The notes below the pieces were generated by a model. It made no database searches. It saw only the letters and a list, made by a program, of their open reading frames with translations, and was not told where the DNA came from. This document shows, in pieces, positions 1-8,214 of a DNA stretch of 39,811 bases; the stretch's first letter is position 1, and the number at the start of each line of letters is the position of its first letter. The stretch comes from Chloroflexota bacterium (lineage in GTDB: Bacteria; Chloroflexota; Limnocylindria; P2-11E), in NCBI GenBank assembly GCA_005879975.1, contig VBIL01000161.1:1-39811 (forward strand), given 5' to 3'. Both the position numbers and the translations under genes were made by a program.

Positions 1-579
1 CAGTACCCGTTCTCGGGGCTTCGCGAGCTCGTACAGGACTTTGCGCGGCGCGGCAGGGAGGTCCCGTGGCTCAGGCTGGTCATCGTGGGCAGCGGCGAGC
101 TCTACGACGAGCTGCAGCGGATCCGCTCCGCGGGCGGACTTGAGCGGCAGGTCGTCATGACCGGCCAGCGCCCGGTCGACGAGGTCGGCGGTCTCATCGA
201 GGGGGCGGACTTCGGTCTCTTACCGGCCTACCGCAACGAGACGATGGAGCATCTCGTGCCTACGAAGGTAGTCGAGTACATGGAGCACGGAAAGGCCGTC
301 GTCGCCACGCGACTGCCCGGGCTCGAGGCCGAGTTCGGTGCGCTTCCTGGGCTCCTCTACATCGACCGGCCAGAAGAGACCATCGATCGGATCACGGCCC
401 TTGCGGCGAACGGGGGGTCTGGGGAGATCCGACGCGTCGCGCGCGAGCTGGGCGAGACGGCGCGAGACGCGATCCAGAAAGGCGATGACTGGGACACGGT
501 CACGCTGAACTTTCAGTCGATCCTCGAGCGCGAGGAGCCTCCCGACGCCCGCGAGGTCCAGGGTCGCGTCGCCCGATGA
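1..579 (+). CDS. Glycosyltransferase family 4, C-terminal part (5' end outside window)
   Basis: The open frame runs in from base 1, so the N-terminal acceptor domain is missing and the ATG at 85 is internal. What remains is the nucleotide-sugar-binding half of a GT-B fold transferase. It shows a VGSGEL-like phosphate loop, the helix-strand run GLERQVVMTGQRP, and the donor-binding segment ending in PTKVVEYMEHGKAVVATRLPG, which is typical of GT4/Glycos_transf_1. The likely role is assembly of a surface polysaccharide, matching the sugar-nucleotide genes that converge on it. Its last ~360 nt lie antisense to the dehydratase ORF. The recognisable fold ends near 528, and the final 16 residues look like a non-conserved tail. 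Sugar specificity cannot be read from this fragment. Confidence 0.85.
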   Translation, partial: QYPFSGLRELVQDFARRGREVPWLRLVIVGSGELYDELQRIRSAGGLERQVVMTGQRPVDEVGGLIEGADFGLLPAYRNETMEHLVPTKVVEYMEHGKAVVATRLPGLEAEFGALPGLLYIDRPEETIDRITALAANGGSGEIRRVARELGETARDAIQKGDDWDTVTLNFQSILEREEPPDAREVQGRVAR

Positions 580-1521
580 GTACTCGGTCGTGCGCGCAGC
601 GGTCACGCGACCGCTGAGCTCCGGCAGGATCGGACGGATGACGTAGTACTCGCCGCGTTCGATCGTCCGGAAGACCTCCTCCTCTGAGATGAGGATCTCG
701 TGCACCTTTTCTCCGGGTCGCACACCGATGATCTCGATCTTGATCTCGCGATCGCCGACCAGCGCCTTCGCGACGTCCATGACACGGGCCGACGGCACGC
801 GCGGAATGAACGTGTCGCCCCGCTCGCCGGTCACAAGGGCCGCGAAGATCGTGTCGACAGCTTTGTCCAGGGTGAGTAGGAAGCGGGTCATCTCCACGAG
901 GGTGACGGTCACCGGGCCTCCGGAGTTGATCTGTTCGAGGAACAGCGGAACGACGGACCCGCGAGAGGAGATCACGTTCCCGTAGCGCACGCACAGGAAC
1001 TTCGCGCGGTGCCCGAGGTTCCCGTTGATGAAGATGCGCTCCTGAAGCGCCTTCGTCATACCCATCACGTTGACCGGCTTGCACGCCTTGTCGGTCGACA
1101 CCGCGAGCGCCACCTCAACGTTTGTCCCTTCGCTCAGGATCGCGCGGACGACGTTCCCGGCCCCGAGGACGTTGGTCTTCACAGCCTCGATCGGCTCGTA
1201 CTCGCACGAGGGGACCTGCTTGAGCGCGGCGGCGTGGAACACGATGTTGGCCTCGCGGACCGCGCTGGAGATCGACTCGTAGTCGCGGACGTCGCCGATC
1301 TTGAACTCGAGGACCCGCTTGTAATCGCGGAACGCGGCGTCTTCCGTCGGTGCCTTCTGGCGGCTCCACTCGGCGCGCATCTCGTGCTGCTTGGCCTCGT
1401 CCCGCGAGAACACAACGACCTTCGCTGGCTTTCCCAGCTCGCCCGACAGCAAACGGCGCACGAGCGCCCGCCCGAGCGAACCTGTTCCACCGGTCACCAG
1501 CACGCGCTTAGCGTCCAGCAT
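220..1521 (-). CDS. UDP-GlcNAc 4,6-dehydratase-type SDR (CapE/WbjB/FnlA-like)
   Basis: An extended short-chain dehydrogenase with the NAD loop TGGTGSLG at residues 10-17. Further family features are FHAAALKQVPS, STDKA, the MGMTK pentapeptide, VRYGNVISSRGSV and RPGEKVHE. A methionine in place of the usual YxxxK tyrosine, next to the DK pair, is what I recall for CapE-like inverting dehydratases, unlike PseB, which keeps Tyr. The expected product is a UDP-4-keto-6-deoxy-HexNAc for a surface glycan. The ATG lies inside the 3' end of the upstream reductase (14-nt overlap), so the two are probably translationally coupled. The recognisable protein ends near residue 334, the usual family length. The remaining ~99 residues are antisense to the glycosyltransferase, so either the protein has a non-homologous tail or a frameshift near 500-560 removed the native stop. 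Confidence 0.85.
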   Translation of the reverse strand: MLDAKRVLVTGGTGSLGRALVRRLLSGELGKPAKVVVFSRDEAKQHEMRAEWSRQKAPTEDAAFRDYKRVLEFKIGDVRDYESISSAVREANIVFHAAALKQVPSCEYEPIEAVKTNVLGAGNVVRAILSEGTNVEVALAVSTDKACKPVNVMGMTKALQERIFINGNLGHRAKFLCVRYGNVISSRGSVVPLFLEQINSGGPVTVTLVEMTRFLLTLDKAVDTIFAALVTGERGDTFIPRVPSARVMDVAKALVGDREIKIEIIGVRPGEKVHEILISEEEVFRTIERGEYYVIRPILPELSGRVTAARTTEYSSGDATLDLAGVGRLLALEDRLKVQRDRVPVIAFLDRVSRRLAQLARDASDLPRPPVRRKGRDPIDGLFWPVDVEEPRKRTELGLEPGQSRGDDGLSVLHVLDYLRRHEMLHRLVAVGR

Positions 1522-2389
1522 TCACTTTCCTCTGGTACAGCCTCGAATCTTCGGCGAGCTCGGACAGCATGTCATTCCAGGTCGGTCGCATAAGGCCGGT
1601 CCGCGACCAGAAGCGGTCCGAGTTGAGACTGCGATCGGAGACGACGGTCTCGTCCGGTTCCACGGTCGTGGCCGTGCCGAAGGCGTCGTTCAGAGCAATG
1701 AGCAGGTCGTATTTGGATATCGGGGGTCCGGACAGGTGGAAGATGCCGTCCACTCCCGGGCTCGTCTGGGCGAGCTTCCCGACGACGCTGGCCAGGTAGT
1801 TCGTCGTGACCCCGCTCCAGATCACTCTTGCGAATCCGGGAACGCGGGTGCCGGCCCGACCGAGGAACCATTCCAGGAGTCCGGTGAGGTTCTCGAGCTC
1901 GCGGCCGATGATCGAGGTGCGGATCGTGAGTATGCCCGCACCCTCGACCTCCCCGAGGAGCTTGGAGCGCCCGTAAAGGTCCACCGGGTCCGGATCGTCG
2001 TCCTCGGAGTAGTCGCCGCGCCGGCCTGAGAAGACGCAGTCCGTGCTGAAGTGGATGAGTCGAGCGTGCGAGGCCCGGCAGAGCGTTGCGAGTCGATGCG
2101 GGAAGAGTGAATTGACCGAGATGCTCAGGACCGGATCATGCGCGGTGGCGCGCTGTTTGACGATGCCGATCGCGTTTATGACAACGTCCGGCCGTGCGAC
2201 CTCGACCGCCTTGGCGACCGAGTCGAATGCAAGAGCGTCGACGCCTCCGATCGGCCGCGTCGCGCCATAGATCTCCGGGAGCTCTGTGCCCGCCGACCTG
2301 AAGGTGGCCGACACGTCGAAATCAGCGGAGAGGACCTGGCAGAGCTTGTGGCCGAGCATTCCGGAGCCGCCGAGGACCAAGAGACGCAG
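1508..2389 (-). CDS. RmlD-like sugar-nucleotide 4-reductase (SDR)
   Basis: The sequence begins RLLVLGGSGMLGHKLCQVL (Rossmann loop). It continues with DVVINAIG, the HFSTDCVFSG strand with catalytic Ser/Thr, and a DLYGRSKLLGE block holding the Tyr-x3-Lys pair. This is the RmlD/NAD-dependent substrate-binding family of dTDP/UDP-4-keto-sugar reductases. Next to a CapE-like dehydratase it probably reduces the 4-keto intermediate, as WbvR does for UDP-L-QuiNAc/RhaNAc-type sugars (inference). The ORF track fuses it to an open frame running antisense-free through the response regulator. There is no in-frame ATG or GTG between the regulator stop and the Rossmann loop. Candidate starts are CTG at 2389 (MRLLVLGG), TTG at 2380, or CTG at 2425 overlapping the upstream TGA. 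The 2389 start is a guess. Confidence 0.75.
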   Translation of the reverse strand: MRLLVLGGSGMLGHKLCQVLSADFDVSATFRSAGTELPEIYGATRPIGGVDALAFDSVAKAVEVARPDVVINAIGIVKQRATAHDPVLSISVNSLFPHRLATLCRASHARLIHFSTDCVFSGRRGDYSEDDDPDPVDLYGRSKLLGEVEGAGILTIRTSIIGRELENLTGLLEWFLGRAGTRVPGFARVIWSGVTTNYLASVVGKLAQTSPGVDGIFHLSGPPISKYDLLIALNDAFGTATTVEPDETVVSDRSLNSDRFWSRTGLMRPTWNDMLSELAEDSRLYQRKVNAGR

Positions 2390-2421
2390 AGCGTTACGGT
2401 CTGATGGTCCGGCGCGCGCGA

Positions 2422-3132
2422 TCAGTGGATCGTGCCCTTCTCGAGGAGTCCGCGGTTGTGGACATACAGCGCGGCCTGCGTGCGGTCGGTGAGCTCGAGC
2501 TTGCTGAAGATGTTGGAGATGTGCGTCTTCACGGTGCGCTCGCTGATGCCGAGCGCCGCCGCGATCTCCTTGTTCGCGCGACCGCTCGCGACGAGCTTCA
2601 GTACCTCGCGCTCGCGCGCCGTCAGATCGCTGTAGCCCTCGTCGTCGCCCGCGGGACGATCGCCCCCGCGCAACCGACCGAACTCGTCGAGGACACGGCG
2701 CGCGACCGACGGGTAGATCAGCGAGAAGCCATCGGCGACCGTTCGGATGGCGTTCGTCAGCTGACTGCCGGTGACCTCCTTCAGGAGGTAGCCTGATGCG
2801 CCCGCCCGGATGGAGCTGAAGACGAGGTCGTCCTCGTCGTAGTTGGTGAGCACGATGACGCGCGACGACGGGACCGAGTTGCGGACGCGCCGGGTCGCGG
2901 TGACCCCGTCCCAGTCGCCCATCTTGATGTCCATCAAGATCACGTCGGGAAGCAGCTCCTGCGCGAGTGCGAGTGCCTCGTGTCCGTCGCCGGCCTCGCC
3001 CACCACCTCGATCTCGGGTTCGGTCTCGAGGATCGACCGGAGGCCGCTCCGGACGAGCGCGTGATCGTCCGCGATGAGCACGCGGATCTTGCGGCCCGGG
3101 GGCTGGGGGAAGGGGGACCCGAGTGCGGTCAT
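2422..3132 (-). CDS. NarL/FixJ-family response regulator
   Basis: 236 residues. The N-terminal receiver has the acidic pair D22-D23, phospho-acceptor Asp68 in LMDIKMG, Thr in VIVLTNYD and Lys118 in GYLLKEV, so all phosphotransfer residues are present. The C-terminal LuxR-type HTH reads LTAREREVLKLVASGRANKEIA, followed by ERTVKTHISNIFSKL. I chose the ATG at 3132 because its ATGA overlaps the stop of the kinase gene, showing translational coupling. The longer ORF-track start at 3228 lies inside the kinase gene. It is the cognate regulator of the adjacent kinase and probably controls transcription. Its targets are not visible, though the tightly following sugar-nucleotide genes are obvious candidates. 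Confidence 0.93.
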   Translation of the reverse strand: MTALGSPFPQPPGRKIRVLIADDHALVRSGLRSILETEPEIEVVGEAGDGHEALALAQELLPDVILMDIKMGDWDGVTATRRVRNSVPSSRVIVLTNYDEDDLVFSSIRAGASGYLLKEVTGSQLTNAIRTVADGFSLIYPSVARRVLDEFGRLRGGDRPAGDDEGYSDLTAREREVLKLVASGRANKEIAAALGISERTVKTHISNIFSKLELTDRTQAALYVHNRGLLEKGTIH

Positions 3133-5282
3133 CGGCCGAACAGCCTTCCGAGAAAGCTTGCCTTCTCGCTCCGTTCGATGTCCTCGATCGCGCCGTGCTG
3201 CTCGGTGTCCTCGACGGTGTCGGCCCACGCGGGCGTCGCCTCATCGGCGCCGGCCCGGTATGGGATCGACGCGCGGACGATCGTGCCGCGGCCGGGCTCG
3301 CTGCGCACCACCAGCTGGCCGCCGACGCCTTCGGCGCGCTCCCTCATCCCGACGATGCCGTAGTGGCCGCGTTCCTCGGCGGTCGACATCTCGTTCGAGT
3401 CGAACCCTTTGCCGTCGTCTTCGATCGTCGCGACGACCTGGTCCTGGTCATAACGCAGCACGACCTTCGCGTTCGACGCGCCGGCGTGCTGACCGACGTT
3501 GCGCAGACCCTCACCGACGATGCGAATGACGGCGCGCTCGACGAAGGGCTCGAGCTCACGCTCGGGGCCAGTCTCTTCGAAGTCGACGTGGAGGCCGCTC
3601 TGCCGGCGGAGATCGTCGACGAGCCGCGCCACCGTGACCGGCAGGTTCAGACCGCCGGCCTCCTCGGTCTGGCGCAGCGCGGCCATGTACTGGCGGACGT
3701 CTGAGAGCGTCGCACGCGCGTCCCGGGCGGCCTTGGCCAGCTGCGGGCCGAGGACGGAGGGATCGCGGTCGAGCGCCCGCTGGCAGCCCTCGAGGGCGAG
3801 TACAACGCCCGTGAGCTCCTGGGCGAGTCCATCGTGCAGCTCCTGCGCGATGCGGCGCCGCTCGGTGCTCGCCGTGCGCTGCATGAGGTCGGACGACTGA
3901 GACTTCTGGAGCATGCCCGAGAGGTACTCGCCGAGCGTGGCTGCGAAGTCCGCCTCCGCCGGCGTGTACGGCGTGGTCGCGCGTCCGAGGACGAGCACGC
4001 CGAGGACGACACCGGTGTGCATGCCTCCGATCGGCGCGAGCAGGAAGCGCGTCGAGCTGGGGGCGGCCCAGTCGGGCCGGTCCTCCGACATGCCGTATTC
4101 CGCCGTCGCCGTGCGCCGCTCGCGGAGGACCTGCGCAAGCACGGTGTCGGTTCCGGAGGTCGAGAGATCGGATGGGATGACGTCGCCGTAGCCGGTCGAC
4201 GCACGAAGGTGGAGATGATGCTCCTCCGCCTGCCAGACGCCGACCGCGTCGTGGCGCAGGTTGTCGGCGAGCATCGCGACCGCGCTCTCGAGGTCGCTCT
4301 GCGGATCGATGCCGAGGGTCGCGAAGCGCGAGAGCTCGTACAGCACCAGTGCCTGCCGTCGATCCTCCTCGGCCCGCTGGAACTCCTCGGCCGTGAGCAA
4401 GGCCGCGGCGATATCGGACGCGACCTGCGCCAGCGAGTCCACATGAGCCTGTCCGTAGCGCTCCTGCGCGGCGCGGTGCTTCACATTCACCACGCCGAGC
4501 GTCCGCCCATTCGCGCGCAGGGGCACGATCATCGATTCGCTCGCCGTTGGATCGGTTCCGCCCTGGACGTGACCGGAGAGCAGGACCGGCTTCCCACTCT
4601 GCGCGACCCCGCCCGAGATGCCCTCGCCGATCATCTTGCGATCTAGCTTCGCCGCGTCGGAGAGGCCGCGCGAGCTGCGCACCGAAAGCTCGCCCTGGGC
4701 GTTCGCGAGCATGATCGAAACGCCGTCGGCGCTGAACACCTCGGCGAGCTGCGCGGTCGTTTGCTCGAGCAGCTGATCGGGATCGCGTTCGCGCCGGATG
4801 ATCGCCTGCAAGTCGCGCGACGCCTTGAGCTTGGCCTCGGCGTCTTGCTGCTGCCGCTGCGCGCGCCAGAGCGCGTTCGCTTCGGCGAGCTCGAGACCGA
4901 CGAGCTCCGCGACACGACTCAGGCCGGCGACGTCTTCCGGTGAGAACACACGACCGACGAGCATCGCCGCAAGGCCGCCGACGAGCTGATCTTTCCAGAT
5001 CACAGGTGAGACCGCGAGCGTGTCGGCGAGTCGCCCATCGGCAAGCGCGATCGTGACCCCGCTCGTGGCTTGATCGGTCACGCGCTCGGTCATCGCCCTC
5101 GCGAGCATCACAGCGGCGACGCCGTCACTCCACTTCGTCTCAGCCGGGAGATTGTGTGCGACGTACGTCACGTAGCCAGCGCCCTTCATCTGTAGGACGA
5201 CCGCGATCGCGTCGGCGCGCGCGACCTTTGCAAGGTATGCCATGCGTGCAGACCAGAAGTCGGCGTCGAGACGAAGCGTCAC
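3129..5282 (-). CDS. Soluble triple-GAF sensor histidine kinase (HisKA_3/HATPase)
   Basis: 717 residues, GTG start, no transmembrane segment, so a cytoplasmic sensor. Three GAF-like modules cover roughly residues 1-145, 165-300 and 320-465. The HisKA_3 dimerisation helix follows, with the phospho-acceptor His near 483 in ERRRIAQELHDG. The ATPase domain has an N-box variant GEGLRNVGQHAG, a G1 box DDGKGF and a G2 region GHYGIVGMRERA. This is the NarX/DesK-like class that pairs with NarL-type regulators, and its stop overlaps the regulator start. The C-terminal ~40 residues are acidic and non-conserved. The ligand of the GAF modules is unknown. None shows a clear haem or bilin Cys motif, and none has the NKFDE motif seen in the cyclase operon downstream. 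Confidence 0.92.
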   Translation of the reverse strand: MTLRLDADFWSARMAYLAKVARADAIAVVLQMKGAGYVTYVAHNLPAETKWSDGVAAVMLARAMTERVTDQATSGVTIALADGRLADTLAVSPVIWKDQLVGGLAAMLVGRVFSPEDVAGLSRVAELVGLELAEANALWRAQRQQQDAEAKLKASRDLQAIIRRERDPDQLLEQTTAQLAEVFSADGVSIMLANAQGELSVRSSRGLSDAAKLDRKMIGEGISGGVAQSGKPVLLSGHVQGGTDPTASESMIVPLRANGRTLGVVNVKHRAAQERYGQAHVDSLAQVASDIAAALLTAEEFQRAEEDRRQALVLYELSRFATLGIDPQSDLESAVAMLADNLRHDAVGVWQAEEHHLHLRASTGYGDVIPSDLSTSGTDTVLAQVLRERRTATAEYGMSEDRPDWAAPSSTRFLLAPIGGMHTGVVLGVLVLGRATTPYTPAEADFAATLGEYLSGMLQKSQSSDLMQRTASTERRRIAQELHDGLAQELTGVVLALEGCQRALDRDPSVLGPQLAKAARDARATLSDVRQYMAALRQTEEAGGLNLPVTVARLVDDLRRQSGLHVDFEETGPERELEPFVERAVIRIVGEGLRNVGQHAGASNAKVVLRYDQDQVVATIEDDGKGFDSNEMSTAEERGHYGIVGMRERAEGVGGQLVVRSEPGRGTIVRASIPYRAGADEATPAWADTVEDTEQHGAIEDIERSEKASFLGRLFGR

Positions 5283-5291
5283 GCGCGTCTT

Positions 5292-7064
5292 CTATGCGAC
5301 GCCGGCGCCCGCCTCGCCCTCGATACGGAGCTCCAAGGTCGTGCCGCCGCTCCGCGATTTCGCGAAGCGCGGCTGCTCGAGCATGGCGATCGCTGACCAA
5401 AACTCGTCCACGGACATTGGTACGCGCAGTCCGAGCGCGAGCGTCGCGACGCCTCCCCTGAAGTCACGCACGTAGAGCGTACGGACCTGCGCCAGCGACT
5501 GAATGCGGCGCTCGATCTCCACGAGCCGCGCGAAGGACGGGACCGGAGACAGCATCAGCACAATGTTGCTGGTCGGAGCCGCCGGCTCCTCCCTCTGGGG
5601 GGTGAGTTGCTCCGTTTCCGCCACCTGCGCGACCTCTTCGCGCTCTACGACGCTCAGTTCAGGGCTCATCCGAGGCGCCTCCGGCCCTCCGAAGACCTCT
5701 TCCTCTTCGATACCGGGCGCCGCCTGCGCGGCCCGGGCCGCCTCCGCTAGGCGGGCCGCTTCCTGCGCCGACCGCGCGGCGGCCTCAGCCACGCGGGTGG
5801 CCTCGGCGATCCGCTCGGCCTCGGCAGCGCGTCGCGCTTCCTCCGCGCGCGCGGCGACCTCGGCCTGACGGCGGGCATCCTCGGCTTGACGCCGGGCCTC
5901 GTCGGAGCGTCGCGTCTCTTCTGCCCGACGAGCATCTTCCGCGCGGCGCTCTTCCTCGCGCCGGGCGTACTCGGCAGCCCGCGCCTCTTCGGCCGAACGG
6001 CGCGCTTCCTCGGCGGCGCGTGCCGCGAGGGCCGCGCGCTCGGCATCAGCCGCCGCGCGTTCGGCGTCCACCGCGCGCTGGGCCTCCGATGCGCGAGCCG
6101 CCTGCTGCGCAACGCGCATCGCCTCCTGCGCCGTGCGCGTGGCCTCCGCCGCGCGTTCCGCGTCCGCGGCGCGCTGGGCCTCCGCGGCACGGGCCGCTTC
6201 CTGCGCAACGCGCATCGCCTGTTGCGCGGCGCGGGTCGCCTCGCTGGCGGACTCGCGTTGCGCCTCGGCGAGCTCTCGGGCTTCCTGCACCGCGCGCGAC
6301 GCTTCTTCGGTCGAACGCCTCGCCTGCTCGGCGGCGCGTGTGGCCTCGCCCGCGCGCTCCGTTTCCGCGGCGCGCTGCGCTTCGGCCGCGCGCTGAGCTT
6401 GCTCGCGTGCAGCCTGTGCTTGCTCTTGCGCATCGCGAGCCTGCTGGTGCGCGGCGCGCGCCTGCTCTTGCGCGGATCTGGTCTGCTCCTCTGCCGCGCG
6501 AGCCTTCTCTTCCGCCGCGCGTGCCTGCTCCGCCGCCGCACTCGCGTCACGAGCGGCGTCGGCCGCCGCGCCAGCCTGCTTGCGGATGTCGTCGAGAAGC
6601 TCGGTGAAGACACCCTTGAGCGCCTCGGCCGCCATCGTGCGGGCCTCGGCCGCGTTCTCCTCGTGCGTCTTCTCCGAGACCTGTGCGGCGGCGTCACGAC
6701 GAGGACCGCGCAGGGCCGAGAAACCGCTGCGCCGGGTCGTGGCGATCTCATCGACGAGACCGTCACGCTCCTCACGGAGCCGATCGATCTCCTTTAAGAG
6801 GAGCTTCCGCTCCTCGCGCGCCTGCTCGAGGATCTGCTGGGATGCGGCCTCGGCGCGCGCGCGGATCTGGTGCGCCGCCCGAAGTGCGCCCGCGAGAGCT
6901 TCTTTGACGGTCGCGTCGAATTCCTCATAGACGGCGACCCGTTTCCGGGCGGCGTCCAGGTCGGATTCGAGCGTCGCGACGCGCTTGGTAAGCTCGGTCA
7001 CGCGGTCGGAAAGCGCGCCGATGACATCGCCGGAAGCGCTCACATGCTGAGACTCGTCAGACAC
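5292..7064 (-). CDS. Long Ala/Arg/Glu coiled-coil protein with C-terminal alpha/beta domain
   Basis: 590 residues; GTG start with GGAGG 8 nt upstream. The N-terminal ~110 residues form a DivIVA/ATP-synthase-b-like coil (LTKRVATLESDLDAARKR, then AAHQIRARAEAASQQI). Residues ~150-450 are an almost uninterrupted A/R/E-rich coil with degenerate 7- and 11-residue periodicity and an internal 32-residue duplication. After a linker (~450-500) comes a folded ~80-residue domain starting LMLSPVPSFARLVEIERR and containing VRTLYVRDFRGGVATLAL. That domain also occurs at the end of the divergent gene at 7618. No signal peptide or membrane helix is seen. The gene heads the kinase-regulator cluster with a gap of only 9 nt, so it may be a scaffold for that sensor. 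Function not recognised. Confidence 0.85.
   Translation of the reverse strand: MSDESQHVSASGDVIGALSDRVTELTKRVATLESDLDAARKRVAVYEEFDATVKEALAGALRAAHQIRARAEAASQQILEQAREERKLLLKEIDRLREERDGLVDEIATTRRSGFSALRGPRRDAAAQVSEKTHEENAAEARTMAAEALKGVFTELLDDIRKQAGAAADAARDASAAAEQARAAEEKARAAEEQTRSAQEQARAAHQQARDAQEQAQAAREQAQRAAEAQRAAETERAGEATRAAEQARRSTEEASRAVQEARELAEAQRESASEATRAAQQAMRVAQEAARAAEAQRAADAERAAEATRTAQEAMRVAQQAARASEAQRAVDAERAAADAERAALAARAAEEARRSAEEARAAEYARREEERRAEDARRAEETRRSDEARRQAEDARRQAEVAARAEEARRAAEAERIAEATRVAEAAARSAQEAARLAEAARAAQAAPGIEEEEVFGGPEAPRMSPELSVVEREEVAQVAETEQLTPQREEPAAPTSNIVLMLSPVPSFARLVEIERRIQSLAQVRTLYVRDFRGGVATLALGLRVPMSVDEFWSAIAMLEQPRFAKSRSGGTTLELRIEGEAGAGVA
6075..6242 (-). repeat. Direct 96-nt duplication inside the coiled-coil gene
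   Basis: Two consecutive near-identical segments offset by 96 nt encode the 32-residue units beginning ATRAAQQAMRVAQ and ATRTAQEAMRVAQ. The shared anchor gcgctgggcc is at 6075 and 6171. The unit is in frame, so it lengthens the coil without breaking it. Confidence 0.7.
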
Positions 7065-7171
7065 GCGGTCACCCTCCGGTCGCTTGGTCTCTACCCAACT
7101 CCCCGCGTGCGTGCCAAAGCGTATACGACGGCGGCAAGGACAGGCAGAATTCGCTGATCACGCGGCCGAAG

Positions 7172-7615
7172 GTGCTGCTCGTCGTGGGACACCCCAGCAT
7201 CGGCGCGGCGCTCGAAACGCTGCTCCGCATCGAGGACCGCTTCGAAGTGCGACGCGCGCAGTCGATCGAGCAGGCTGTGGCCGGGCTCGACAGCTGGCCC
7301 GCGGACTTGGCACTCGTGGACGGCGTGCTCGTGCCGACCGGCCGCACGGAGGAGCTCGCGATGCCGGCGATCGTGCTCTCGGGGAACCCTGCCGATGGCA
7401 AGCGCCTCGCGTCCCGCTTCGCAGAGGGTCGCGGGTGGCTGCGGAAGGACGCCACCGCGGAGGAGCTCCGCGCGGCGATCGACCGCGCGCTCAGGAGAAG
7501 GGGGCCCTGGGCGCCTAGCGACCGTGGACGTCGGCTGGTCCTGGTCGCGGTCACCGTCGCCGTGCTCTCCATCCTGCTCGCGATCGCGTGGTACGCGTTG
7601 CGGCTCAGAGGGTAG
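7172..7615 (+). CDS. Tail-anchored pseudo-receiver protein
   Basis: 147 residues, GTG start. Residues 1-110 follow the CheY-like pattern: hydrophobic beta1 MLLVV, acceptor-position Asp50 in LALVDG, Ser70 in IVLSG, Lys92 in WLRKDAT, then a final amphipathic helix. The acidic pair after beta1 is replaced by Gly-His (VVGHPS), so Mg-dependent phosphorylation is doubtful. A single hydrophobic helix (RLVLVAVTVAVLSILLAIAW, about residues 121-141) sits at the very C-terminus, giving a tail-anchored membrane protein with the receiver in the cytoplasm. It is divergent from the coiled-coil/kinase cluster and only 2 nt upstream of the next gene, so it is probably co-expressed with it. Likely a phosphorylation-independent docking module; function unproven. 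Confidence 0.75.
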   Translation: MLLVVGHPSIGAALETLLRIEDRFEVRRAQSIEQAVAGLDSWPADLALVDGVLVPTGRTEELAMPAIVLSGNPADGKRLASRFAEGRGWLRKDATAEELRAAIDRALRRRGPWAPSDRGRRLVLVAVTVAVLSILLAIAWYALRLRG

Positions 7616-7617
7616 GG

Positions 7618-8187
7618 ATGCCGAAAGACGACAAAGACGACAAGAAGAAGAAGGAGAAGGGCGACGATGTCGTCGATCTCTCCTCGCGGATCGGCGCGCG
7701 CCAGCCGGGCGACCAGGCACCCGCGAAGCCCCCGCCGCCGCCCGAGCCCCCGGCCAAGCGGCACGATGCGCCGATACCGTCCGCGCCGAAGCCGCGCCTC
7801 ATCCCGACCCGCGAGGATCGCGAACAGACCGCGATGATCCAGAAAGCGATGATCGAAGAGACCTCGGCCCCGCAGCCGGCGATCCCTTCGCCTCGGACGG
7901 CGCCGGGACCTGGAGAGACCGACCTCGTGGTCACACCGCTGCCGACACCCGATGACTGGCACCGCTTCGAGCTCGCGCTCCGCAAGGTACGCGGGGTGGG
8001 GCAGCTCCGCACCGAGTACTACCGTCACGGCGTGCTGAAGGTCCGGGTCAGCTATCAGGGAACGGACCGTCTCGCGACGGCACTGCGCGCCGGGGTACCT
8101 GGGTATCGCGTGCGTGTCATAGGTGAGGACCGCGCGACGTTGCAGATCCTCGTCACATCGGAGTCGGACGAGCGCCGACCGGGATAG
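7618..8187 (+). CDS. Lys-rich N-terminus, Pro-rich linker, C-terminal alpha/beta domain; unknown function
   Basis: 189 residues. The ATG at 7618 follows AGGG and is 2 nt after the pseudo-receiver stop. The first ~20 residues are a charged Lys/Asp tract (MPKDDKDDKKKKEKGDD). A Pro/Ala-rich linker of ~90 residues follows, and then a compact domain starting DLVVTPLPTPDDWHRFELAL with VRGVGQLRTEYYRHGVLKVRV. This matches, strand for strand, the C-terminal domain of the coiled-coil protein at 5292-7064 (P-x-P start, E-x-ALR/RRI helix, V-x-x-L-R/Y turn, GV-x-x-L/V strand, final TLxLxI/V strand). No transmembrane segment. I do not recognise the family. The context suggests a partner of the membrane pseudo-receiver and the coil protein. 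Confidence 0.75.
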   Translation: MPKDDKDDKKKKEKGDDVVDLSSRIGARQPGDQAPAKPPPPPEPPAKRHDAPIPSAPKPRLIPTREDREQTAMIQKAMIEETSAPQPAIPSPRTAPGPGETDLVVTPLPTPDDWHRFELALRKVRGVGQLRTEYYRHGVLKVRVSYQGTDRLATALRAGVPGYRVRVIGEDRATLQILVTSESDERRPG

Positions 8188-8214
8188 GCTGCGCGGCGGA
8201 CCGGCATTAGCCGA

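Noticed and set aside
5886-6797. 303-residue plus-strand ORF opposite the coiled-coil gene
   Set aside because: It is the complement of the Ala/Arg/Glu repeat codons. The minus frame has a good SD, coil periodicity and a folded C-terminal domain.
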